DNA of 32,088 bases from Planctomycetota bacterium (lineage in GTDB: Bacteria; Planctomycetota; B15-G4). Location: contig JAJDEQ010000071.1 of the NCBI GenBank assembly GCA_029259695.1, positions 1 to 32,088 on the forward strand, in the 5' to 3' direction. Of this stretch, positions 10,788-17,406 are shown in pieces. The notes beneath the pieces are model-generated. The model searched no databases. It was not told the DNA's origin and was given only the letters and a program-made list of their open reading frames with translations. How positions within the stretch are numbered: the first letter of the stretch is position 1; each line of letters begins with the position of its first letter. The position numbers were made by a program, and so were the translations under genes.

Positions 10788-11147
10788 GTTCCTCGGCGCG
10801 GCCGTTCGTGCCCGGAATCTCCCTGGATCCAGGGGTTTTCTGGGGGCCGGCGACACTTTTTTGGGGTGCTCCAGGTGACCTCGGCGCGTGCGCGGAGCTC
10901 CGACCGACGGCTCGGCCGCGTCCCGTTCGAGCGCTGTCTCCACAGTCTTTCGGGCCCTGACCCTTCCGGGAACCGGGTGCGTTTCCTAGAACGAGTCGGC
11001 GGCTGCGCGATGCGCCATGGCGGTCGTCCTGGAGGCGGGGTGCGGCGCGCGATCGGTGCCGATCGTGCGTGCACGCAGCTTCACTCCGGCTGCAGCAGGA
11101 TGGCCGAATTACGGCCCGAAACAGGCGCGTAGCACCCTTCGGCGAGC
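10788..11147. other. 360-bp gene-free stretch between fadD and tRNA-Leu
   Basis: No supportable protein gene on either strand. It holds the palindrome at 10821, a T6 run at 10857-10862, and one arm (10828-10841) of a 14-bp inverted repeat whose mate is on the far side of the tRNA. The tRNA promoter must lie in the last ~60 bases, but I cannot pick a convincing -35/-10 pair. Confidence 0.6.
10821..10841 (+). terminator. Palindrome CCCTGGATCCAGGG followed by GTTTTC, candidate fadD terminator
   Basis: A perfect 14-bp palindrome (10821-10834) can fold as a 5-bp stem with a GATC loop and is followed by GTTTTCT, 33 bases after the fadD stop. The stem is short and the T-run brief. A separate T6 run at 10857-10862 has no good stem of its own. 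Weak terminator candidate. Confidence 0.35.
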
Positions 11148-11236
11148 GGGGGCGTGGCGGAACTGGCAGACGCAAGGGACTTAAAATCCCTAGGCCCGCA
11201 AGGGCCATCCGGGTTCGAACCCCGGCGCCCCCACCA
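11148..11236 (+). tRNA. tRNA-Leu (anticodon UAA)
   Basis: The acceptor stem GGGGGCG/CGCCCCC closes the molecule, with discriminator A and a genomically encoded CCA (11234-11236). The anticodon arm AGGGA-CUUAAAA-UCCCU gives anticodon UAA, reading UUA (and UUG by wobble). The long variable arm GGCCC-GCAA-GGGCC marks a class II tRNA, consistent with leucine. The T arm CCGGG-UUCGAAC-CCCGG is canonical. The total length is 89 bases. UUA is a rare codon in a genome this GC-rich, so this tRNA serves few codons. Confidence 0.97.
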
Positions 11237-11370
11237 TCCGTTCGACACGCAGCCGGAGGCGTTCGTGAGCGCGCCGCGACGACTCTGTGCGTGCCTCGGA
11301 CGACCGCCGCGCAACGCACGACGCACCCCGGCGCGCGGTCGATGAGCGCCGTGCGTGCGTGCGAGGTACG

Positions 11371-11396
11371 AGAAAACCCCTGGAAGAATAGGGTTT
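11371..11396. repeat. Inverted-repeat element downstream of tRNA-Leu
   Basis: AAACCC (11374-11379) and GGGTTT (11391-11396) form a 6-bp stem with an 11-base loop. Positions 11371-11384 are also the exact reverse complement of 10828-10841 on the other side of the tRNA. It could terminate the tRNA transcript, or be one copy of a dispersed intergenic repeat. Confidence 0.4.
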
Positions 11397-11403
11397 CCTG
11401 GAG

Positions 11404-11432
11404 TTGAACGGCGCCGAAGCGGGGAGTAGCTT
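11404..11432 (+). promoter_or_regulatory. Candidate sigma70-type promoter for the HU gene
   Basis: TTGAAC (11404-11409), an exact 17-bp spacer, then TAGCTT (11427-11432). It is the best -35/-10 pair in the gap and sits right after the inverted repeat. It lies about 200 bases upstream of the HU ATG, so a nearer promoter is possible. Confidence 0.35.
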
Positions 11433-11635
11433 CGCGCCGAATTGCATTCTGTTGGTGGATCTCGTCGCCAATGGATCCTGCCCGGGTGGTTGGCGGTGCT
11501 GCTTGGCCGCCCTCGGCATCGGGGAGGATCTCGGGACGCAGTCAGCAGGTGCAACACCGACGAACACGCAACAGTGACGGGCGTGTCGAGTCGGCAACCC
11601 GTCCCATCAACACGGCTTCCGAAAGGAACACACGC

Positions 11636-11995
11636 ATGGCTGCCAGGAAGAAGAAGGTCACCCGCAAGAAGGCTCCCGCCGCGTCCGCGGCGAAGAAAGC
11701 CAAGACCAAGTCGCAGATCTTCGGTCTGCTCTCAGACGAGACGGGCCTCACCCGTCGCGAAGTCGCTGCCGTCTTCGACGGCATGGCCGGGATCATGAAG
11801 AAGGAACTCGGGAGCCGCGGCCCCGGTGTCTTCACCGTGCCCGGTCTGCTCAAGGTGAAGGTCGTCAAGAAGCCCGCCACCAAGGCGCGCAAGGGCATCA
11901 ACCCCTTCACCGGTGAAGAGATGATCTTCAAGGCCAAGCCGGCCCGGAAGGTCGTCAAGGCGCAGCCGCTCAAGGCCCTGAAGGAAATGGTCTGA
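11636..11995 (+). CDS. HU/IHF-family DNA-binding protein with lysine-rich N-terminal tail
   Basis: Nucleoid-associated DNA-bending protein. It has 119 residues against about 90 for classical HU. The extra N-terminal 25 residues are almost all Lys, Arg and Ala (AARKKKVTRKKAPAASAAKK), a histone-H1-like tail likely to contact DNA nonspecifically. Residues 26-60 are the HU helical dimerisation part. GPGVFTVPGLLKVKVVKKPATKARKGINPFTGEEMIFKAKPARK (about 62-104) is the beta-arm region, with the usual R-N-P-x-T-G tip changed to I-N-P-F-T-G. ATG has GAAAGGA eight bases upstream (11621-11627). It is monocistronic, with its own promoter candidate and a strong hairpin behind it, as expected for an abundant protein. 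This subtype, ending in PLKALKEMV, is one I associate with Planctomycetota. Confidence 0.9.
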   Translation: MAARKKKVTRKKAPAASAAKKAKTKSQIFGLLSDETGLTRREVAAVFDGMAGIMKKELGSRGPGVFTVPGLLKVKVVKKPATKARKGINPFTGEEMIFKAKPARKVVKAQPLKALKEMV

Positions 11996-12081
11996 GCGAC
12001 CGCCGTCGGCTACGCGTCGGCGCGGGCGCGACGCTCCTGCGGGAGTGCTCGAGCGCGCATTGACGTCGTCGACACCGAAGC

Positions 12082-12120
12082 GAGCCCCGGGCGTGGTGCA
12101 TGTCACCGCGTCCGGGGCTC
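12082..12120 (+). terminator. Strong 17-bp hairpin downstream of the HU gene
   Basis: Arms 12082-12098 and 12104-12120 pair over all 17 positions (two as G-U) around a 5-base CATGT loop. It lies 86 bases past the HU stop. No T-tract follows, so it is either a GC-only terminator or a 3'-end stabilising structure. Its GAGCCCCGG arm resembles the GAGCCCCC arms after aceA. Confidence 0.6.
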
Positions 12121-12273
12121 CTGCATTGGGGCCTGGCCCCGTCACGTCGTCGGAGCGTGACCGAGGCGCCGAGGACGCACGGGACGAGGCGGTGCTTGCA
12201 AGCGGACGTGCCGGAACGGGATCCTGCACGGCACCGTCCTCGGGTGCGACGGCGATGGTGATCCCTCGACGAG

Positions 12274-13068
12274 ATGTTGGACGAGCGCATGGCGACGAAG
12301 GGCGGCGACGGTTCGGACGGCGCCAGCAAGGCGGCGCCGCGGGCGCGGGGACGCGGCCACTTCGACGTGGACGGGCGGCCGTGCAGCTGGCTGCGGGACG
12401 GCGCCATGGACGGACGGCCGGTGCTGGTGCTGGGGCACGGCGCCGGCGCGCCCATGACCAGCGACTTCATGCAGTCGAGCGCGGAGGCGCTGGCGCAGCG
12501 CGGCCTGTGCGTCGTGCGCTTCCACTTCCCGTACATGGAGCGGATGGTGCGCGAGGGCCGTCGACGGCCGCCCGACGGGGCGCGCGTGCTGCTCGCGGCC
12601 TGGCGTGCGGCGCTGGCCAAGGTGGCCCAGCTGGCATCCCGTCGCGGGGTCGCCGACGGCGTGGTGCTCGTGGGCGGCAAGTCCATGGGCGGCCGCATGG
12701 CCTCCATGCTGCTCGCGGGGTCCGAGGACACGCTCCCCGCGGCGCTGCGGGAACGTGTGCGCGGGGCCGTCTACCTGGGCTACCCGCTGCACCCGCCGGG
12801 GCGTCCCGAGCGGCTGCGAGCCGACCACCTGCCGGATGTGGGCGTGCCCCAGCTGTTCGTGTCGGGCACGCGGGACAGCCTGTGCGACCTGGAGTTGCTG
12901 CGGCCCGTGTTGCGTCGGATCCGCCGTTCGGCCGCCAGGCTGCACGTGGTCGAGGGCGGCGATCACTCCCTCGGGGTCCGTGGGCCGCAGGCCGGACAGT
13001 CCACGACCGCCTGGCTCGACGCGGTGGCGGGGTTCGTCCAGGCGCGGGCCGCGGAGGCTCGACAGTGA
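12274..13068 (+). CDS. Alpha/beta hydrolase, KANL3/TEX30-like
   Basis: Predicted soluble serine hydrolase of unknown substrate. The fold motifs are in order: VLVLGHGAGAP (residues 50-60, oxyanion turn), VVRFHFPYME (80-89), the nucleophile elbow VGGKSMGGRMAS with Ser 137, YLGYPLHPPGRPERLR (168-182), FVSGTRDSLCD with Asp 201, and GGDHSL with His 231. Thus the Ser-Asp-His triad is complete. The GxSMGG elbow and the YPLHPPG motif are typical of the KANL3/TEX30 branch of bacterial hydrolases, whose substrates are not established. At 264 residues it is of usual length; the first ~28 residues are low-complexity. ATG 12274 and ATG 12289 are both plausible; neither has a strong Shine-Dalgarno. It ends 127 bp before the glycosyltransferase genes, so it may or may not belong with them. 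Confidence 0.82.
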   Translation: MLDERMATKGGDGSDGASKAAPRARGRGHFDVDGRPCSWLRDGAMDGRPVLVLGHGAGAPMTSDFMQSSAEALAQRGLCVVRFHFPYMERMVREGRRRPPDGARVLLAAWRAALAKVAQLASRRGVADGVVLVGGKSMGGRMASMLLAGSEDTLPAALRERVRGAVYLGYPLHPPGRPERLRADHLPDVGVPQLFVSGTRDSLCDLELLRPVLRRIRRSAARLHVVEGGDHSLGVRGPQAGQSTTAWLDAVAGFVQARAAEARQ

Positions 13069-13195
13069 GCGGAAGTCAGGCCGTGCCGCCGCCGTCGAAG
13101 ACCCGTCCGGTGTGCGCCGGCTCGGGCCGCGTGCCTCCAGCCGAGCCGATCACCACCCCGTCCGCGCCACGTCGCCCCGTCCGGAGCCCCCGTTC

Positions 13196-14422
13196 ATGAC
13201 CGACGTGCTGCGCGTGATCACCCGGCTCAACGTGGGCGGCCCGGCGCGGCACGTGATCCGCATCAGCGCGCCCCTGGCGCGCAGGGGCTGGAACACGGTG
13301 CTGGTCACCGGCACATCGGACCCCGGCGAGGGGGACCTGGTGGACGAGGCCCGGGCGGCGGGCATCGACGTGCGCGTGGTGCCGCAACTCGGCCGCTCGA
13401 TCGACCCGCTCCGGGACCTCGCGGCGCTGCGTGCCCTGCGCGCCCTGGTGCAGGAGCTGCGGCCGGCGATCGTGCACACCCACACCGCCAAGGCCGGCGT
13501 GATCGGGCGCATGGCCGCCCTCTCCGTGCGCCCCGCACGACGTCCGCTGCTGGTGCACACCTACCACGGTCACGTGCTCGACGGGTACTTCTCGCGCGCG
13601 GTGTCCGCGACCTTCGCGCGGGTCGAGGCGGGACTGGCGCGGCGCACCGACCGCCTCGTGGCGGTGAGCGAGCGCGTGCGTCAGGAACTCGTGGAGCGTC
13701 ACCGGGTGGGCCGCCGGGAACAGTACGCCGTGGTGCCGCCGGGGGTGGACGGGCTGCGCACGCAGCCCGATCCGCGGGGCGGCAGGGCCTTGCGCGAGCG
13801 ACTGGGCCTGGGACCGGACGACGTGCTCGTCGGCGCGGTGGGGCGGCTCGCCCCGGTCAAGGACCCGCAGCTGTTGCTCGCGACCTGGGAGCTGCTGCGG
13901 TCCCGTCATCCCCGCGCGCGGCTGTTGATCGTGGGCGACGGTCCCCTGGCCGCGGCCGTGGATGGGCGCCTCGCAAGCCTGCCGGGAGTGGTGCGGCTGC
14001 CCATGCAGCGGGAGCTGGGCGCGGTGTACGCGGCGCTGGACCTGCTGGCGATGAGTTCGCGACGCGAGGGGTTGCCCCAGGTCGTGGTGGAGGCCCTGCG
14101 CGCCGGGGTCCCGGTGGTCTCGACGGCGGTGGGCGGCGTGCCCGAACTCGTGCGTGAGCGCATCGACGGGCGGCTGGTGCCCGGCCGCCCCGCGGCGCTG
14201 GCCGCGGCGCTGGACGAGCTGATGGGCGACGCCGCCCTGCGACGTGCCTACGGCCGTGCCGCCGCGGCCCGGCCCTGGGCGGCCCACGAGCCGGAATCGG
14301 TCGCGGCGTGCCTGGCCGCGGAGTACGCCGCACTGCGGGCGCCGGACGTCGGCGACGACCCGGCGGTGGCGAGCGGCTCGTCCGCAGGGCATCCTGCCCT
14401 GTCATGCACCTCGTCGTCCTGA
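13196..14422 (+). CDS. Glycosyltransferase family 4 protein
   Basis: Predicted cytoplasmic, GT-B fold, nucleotide-sugar-dependent retaining transferase. It has 408 residues. The N-terminal half opens VLRVITRLNVGGPARHV (glycine-rich acceptor loop) and includes IVHTHTAKAG and HTYHGHVLDGYF. The C-terminal half has VGAVGRLAPVKDPQLLL, LLIVGDGPLAAAVDGRLA and the E-x7-E donor motif in REGLPQVVVEALRAGVPVV. The close GGPARHV-HTHTAKAG-YHGH combination resembles transferases for cell-surface polysaccharide. ATG 13196 has GGAG nine bases upstream; longer in-frame extensions upstream run antisense to nothing useful and lack coding character. The C-terminal ~25 residues are low-complexity. Its end overlaps the start of the next glycosyltransferase by 19 bases, so the two are translationally coupled. 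Sugar specificity cannot be predicted. Confidence 0.9.
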   Translation: MTDVLRVITRLNVGGPARHVIRISAPLARRGWNTVLVTGTSDPGEGDLVDEARAAGIDVRVVPQLGRSIDPLRDLAALRALRALVQELRPAIVHTHTAKAGVIGRMAALSVRPARRPLLVHTYHGHVLDGYFSRAVSATFARVEAGLARRTDRLVAVSERVRQELVERHRVGRREQYAVVPPGVDGLRTQPDPRGGRALRERLGLGPDDVLVGAVGRLAPVKDPQLLLATWELLRSRHPRARLLIVGDGPLAAAVDGRLASLPGVVRLPMQRELGAVYAALDLLAMSSRREGLPQVVVEALRAGVPVVSTAVGGVPELVRERIDGRLVPGRPAALAAALDELMGDAALRRAYGRAAAARPWAAHEPESVAACLAAEYAALRAPDVGDDPAVASGSSAGHPALSCTSSS

Positions 14423-15462
14423 CCCAGGTTCTCGATCGCCGCGACGCCGTCCTCGGGTTCTTCCACGGATGGTGCGCGGAGTTCGCACGGCACACCGAGC
14501 AGCTCACGGTCATCGCCCAGCGCGTGGGCGACGTCGATCTGCCGGCGAACGTCGTGCCGGTGTCCCTCGGCCGCGAGCGGGGGGCGGGCAAGCTGTCCAT
14601 GCTGGCCGCGTTGCACCGCGCGCTGAGGCGGCTGCGCGGTCCGAGCAGGCCCGACGCCGTGCTGGCCCACATGGTGCCCAAGTTCGTGCTCTACGCCCTG
14701 CCCCAGACCCGCGTCCGGAAGATCCCCATGTTCCTCTGGTACACGCACAAGGGCGTGGACCGGAGCCTGCGCATGGCGGCTCCGTGGGTCGAGAAGGTCT
14801 TCACCGCGTCGGGCGAGTCGTTCCGGTTGGAGACGGACAAGACCGAGGTGGTGGTCACCGGGCACGGTGTCGACGCGCGGCACTTCTACTTCGCGCGGGC
14901 CCCGCGCACGGTGGACGTGGTGGCCGTGGGGCGCATCGCGCCGACCAAGGGACAGGAAGAGCTGCTCGCGGCGCTCGAGCGTCTGCCGAGTTGCCCGCGC
15001 ACCGCGATCGCCGGCGACATCCTGTTGGACCGGGACGCGTCCTACCGGGACGAACTGGTGGCCTCGGCGCGGACGCGCTTCGGTGACCGGGTGGAGTTCC
15101 TGGGCGCCGTGCCCTGGCTCGACGTGGCGGCCCGGATGCGCGCGTCGCGCGTGCTGGTGAACACGAGCCGCACGGGCAGCGTGGACAAGGTCGTGCTCGA
15201 GGCGATGTGCTGCGGCACGCTGCCGCTGACCTGCAACGAGGCCTTCGCCGGGGTCTTCGGCGCCGACCTCGCCGCGCGACTGATGTACACGCCGGGCGAC
15301 GTGGAAGATCTCTCGTCCAAGCTGGCGGCGCTGCTGGCCCTGGACGCGCACGACGCCGAGCACCTCGGTCGCCGCTTGCGCACCAAGGTGCTCGTGGACC
15401 ACGACGTGGCCGACCTGGCGCCGCGACTGCTGTCGGCCATGGGCGGCAAGCGGTGGCGCTGA
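14404..15462 (+). CDS. Glycosyltransferase (GT-B fold)
   Basis: A 352-residue predicted nucleotide-sugar transferase starting at ATG 14404 inside the end of the preceding gene. It opens MHLVVLTQVLDRRDAVLGFFHGW. The mid-part has WYTHKGVDRSLRMAAPWVEKVFTASGES; the C-terminal half has VDVVAVGRIAPTKGQEELL, then RMRASRVLVNTSRTGSVDKVVLEAMCCGTLPLTCNEA, where the E-x7-E position is only partly conserved (Glu followed by a Cys-Cys-Gly stretch). It is cytoplasmic with no membrane segment. The next gene starts on GTG within its last codons. Three overlapping genes suggest joint assembly of one glycan. It could act on a lipid-linked acceptor, but this is an inference from the flippase and GT-C genes further on. 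Confidence 0.85.
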   Translation: MHLVVLTQVLDRRDAVLGFFHGWCAEFARHTEQLTVIAQRVGDVDLPANVVPVSLGRERGAGKLSMLAALHRALRRLRGPSRPDAVLAHMVPKFVLYALPQTRVRKIPMFLWYTHKGVDRSLRMAAPWVEKVFTASGESFRLETDKTEVVVTGHGVDARHFYFARAPRTVDVVAVGRIAPTKGQEELLAALERLPSCPRTAIAGDILLDRDASYRDELVASARTRFGDRVEFLGAVPWLDVAARMRASRVLVNTSRTGSVDKVVLEAMCCGTLPLTCNEAFAGVFGADLAARLMYTPGDVEDLSSKLAALLALDAHDAEHLGRRLRTKVLVDHDVADLAPRLLSAMGGKRWR

Positions 15463-17333
15463 CCGGGGACGCGGGCCGGGATTCCGGGATCCCCGGAGTG
15501 GAGGCGGGGGCCGGACGCGCCCAGCTGGTGGATCAGCACGCCTTGCGCCTGGGGGTGCTGCGCGGGTTGTCCAACTTCCTGGAGGCGCACACCGATCCCG
15601 GTGGCGGGCTGCGCTGTCCCGTGCTGGGTCTCGAACCGACCGGGCGGATCGTCCAGGGTGCCTTGATCAACCTGTCCTCGTGGCGCTTCACCCGTGAGGA
15701 CGAGTACGCCGAACGCGCTCGACGCCAGGTGCTGCGCGCCGTGGACCAGCTCAGCGTCGACCCGCTCTCGGGCGCCGAGGTGTTCCCGCCCGGCGCGGCC
15801 GACGAGCGCAACGACGCCGGGTTCGCCGAGGACGGCGGAGCCTGCGTGGACGTGATCGTCAGCCTGTTGCGCGGAGCGCGCGACCTGTTCTCCGACGACG
15901 AAGCGGCGCGGGCACAGGCCGCGGTGGAACGGCACGTGGAGACGTTCCTGCTGCAGGCGTCGACGCTCGAGCACGACCCGGTCGAGCGGGCCTGGGCGGC
16001 GCTCGGGCTCGCGCGCGCCGGTGCCGCCTTCGGTCGTGAGCCCTGGTGCGCCGCGGCCCGGGCGGCCTGTGCGGGCGTGCTGCGGTCGGTCGATGCAGAC
16101 GGGGTCGTGCCCATGGCGGCCGGCCCGGGGCCCGGGGCCGAGCGGGCCGACGTGAGCAGTGCGCGCCAGGGCGTCGTGCCGGCGCTGCTGCTCGCCGCGC
16201 GGGCGGCGCTGGGCGCGGATTGGGATCCGCCCGACGCTCGACGGCTGGGCGCGATGCTCGATGCGCTGTTGGCCCTGCGCGGGGGTGAGGGCCGCAAGCT
16301 GCTGCGCAACGAGGTCGACAGCTGGCGCTGGGACGGCCCCTACGAGGTGGCCAGTCACCCGTTCGACGTCTATGCCCTGCACCGGGGCGCGGCGCTGCTC
16401 GGGCGGCCCGAGCTCGATGCCGAGGCGGGGCGTGCGATGGAGGAGTGGGTCGCTCATCTGCACGCCCTGGACGGCGGAGTGGAGAGCCATCACGGCGCCG
16501 CCCGGTTCACGGGCAGCCGTGTCGGCTGGAGCGCCCAGGGGGCCTGGATCGCCCGGGTGATCCACAGCGTCCCGATCGGGGGCGCCCGTGGGCCGCGTGA
16601 CGTGGAGTGCGGGGCGGCGGGTTTGCTGCACGTCGAGCGCGATGGGTACGTGGCGCTGCTGCGCGGGGCTCACGCGGCCCCCACCTGCGTCACCGGCTGC
16701 GACGTGGGTGGCGGGCAGTTGCAGTCGCTCGTGCTCTGTGGTGACACCCGCCGAGTGGCGCGGCGCGAGTGCATCGTGCTGCCCGCCCGCGGAGCTGTGC
16801 CGGATGGCAGCGCGTGGGTGCAGCCGGACGGTGCCGCCGGCCGTGGCGCCGTGCGGCGCGCTTTGCGTGAGGCGGAGGGCTGGGCCTGGGAGCGGGCGGC
16901 GCGCCGGGAACGGGCGGCCCGGGCGGCCGGTCGGCGGCTCGAGGCGTGGCGTCGGCGGCGGGCCCCGCGGGCGTGCCTGGCGCGGGTCGTGCGCAGCGGG
17001 TACGTGGCGGCGTGGGACGTGGGCACGCAGCAGGAGTACGACGGCGAACGGGTGCTGTATCGGGGCGGCGTTGCGGACTGGCGCGGTGCCCGTCTGCCCG
17101 GGGCCCGGACCGAGCGGCGTTACGGCTTCGGGCCGGGTGCCGTGACGTTGCAGGACGTCGTGCTGATCGAGGGCGTGGTCGGTCGGCTGGGTTACCGGCT
17201 CCCCGCCGCCCTCGGCGGGGTCGAGCTGCAGTGCGACGGCGGCACCCTCCAGCGGCGTGATGCGCTGGTCCAGGTGACGCTCGACGGGACGGCCGTGCGC
17301 TTCGCCGTGACCGGCGAGTACGCCGTGAGCTGA
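15453..17333 (+). CDS. Predicted alpha-toroid protein, possible polysaccharide lyase/hydrolase or epimerase
   Basis: Up to 626 residues. The first ~400 are rich in amphipathic helices with repeated pairs of small residues and aromatic turns (for example NDAGFAEDGGACVDVIVSLL, WAALGLARAGAAFG, EVASHPFDVYALHRGAALLG), which reads as an (alpha/alpha)n toroid. Residues from about 395 are beta-rich with repeated GYVAxL, YGFGPGAVTLQDVV and VTLDGTAVRFAVTG strands, like the beta-sandwich that follows the toroid in heparinase II/III and related lyases. I cannot identify catalytic residues or a named family. No signal peptide is visible at any start. The GTG at 15453 overlaps the previous stop; GTGs at 15498 and 15528 are alternatives and the start is uncertain. 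It is the third gene of this overlapping glycan group. Confidence 0.7.
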   Translation: MALTGDAGRDSGIPGVEAGAGRAQLVDQHALRLGVLRGLSNFLEAHTDPGGGLRCPVLGLEPTGRIVQGALINLSSWRFTREDEYAERARRQVLRAVDQLSVDPLSGAEVFPPGAADERNDAGFAEDGGACVDVIVSLLRGARDLFSDDEAARAQAAVERHVETFLLQASTLEHDPVERAWAALGLARAGAAFGREPWCAAARAACAGVLRSVDADGVVPMAAGPGPGAERADVSSARQGVVPALLLAARAALGADWDPPDARRLGAMLDALLALRGGEGRKLLRNEVDSWRWDGPYEVASHPFDVYALHRGAALLGRPELDAEAGRAMEEWVAHLHALDGGVESHHGAARFTGSRVGWSAQGAWIARVIHSVPIGGARGPRDVECGAAGLLHVERDGYVALLRGAHAAPTCVTGCDVGGGQLQSLVLCGDTRRVARRECIVLPARGAVPDGSAWVQPDGAAGRGAVRRALREAEGWAWERAARRERAARAAGRRLEAWRRRRAPRACLARVVRSGYVAAWDVGTQQEYDGERVLYRGGVADWRGARLPGARTERRYGFGPGAVTLQDVVLIEGVVGRLGYRLPAALGGVELQCDGGTLQRRDALVQVTLDGTAVRFAVTGEYAVS

Positions 17334-17337
17334 AGGC

Positions 17338-17353
17338 GCCGCGGCACCGCGGC
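17338..17353. terminator. Short GC dyad between convergent genes
   Basis: GCCGCGG (17338-17344) and CCGCGGC (17347-17353) form a dyad directly after the stop of the plus-strand gene, in the 73-bp gap before the convergent minus-strand gene. A realistic fold is a 5-bp stem with a 6-base loop. No T-tract on either strand, so it is a weak bidirectional terminator candidate. Confidence 0.25.
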
Positions 17354-17406
17354 CGGTGGGTGCTGCACGCCGGCGCGAGCGGCGGGCGAACGCGGGCGAG
17401 AGCGGT

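Larger units (their letters stand above)
11237..11635. other. 399-bp gene-free stretch between tRNA-Leu and the HU gene
   Basis: No convincing protein gene. It contains the inverted repeat at 11371-11396, the candidate HU promoter at 11404-11432 and, if that promoter is used, an unusually long 5' leader of about 200 bases before the HU start. An open frame upstream of and in phase with HU (from 11471) lacks coding character and is treated as leader sequence. Confidence 0.5.

Noticed and set aside
11148..11236. tRNA-Leu as an attachment site of an integrated element
   Set aside because: No integrase, no duplicated tRNA 3' end and no foreign gene content on either side; only a 14-bp inverted repeat is seen.
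11471..11635. In-frame extension upstream of the HU gene (would give 174 residues)
   Set aside because: The extra residues have no HU-like or signal character, and GAAAGGA at 11621 places the start at 11636.
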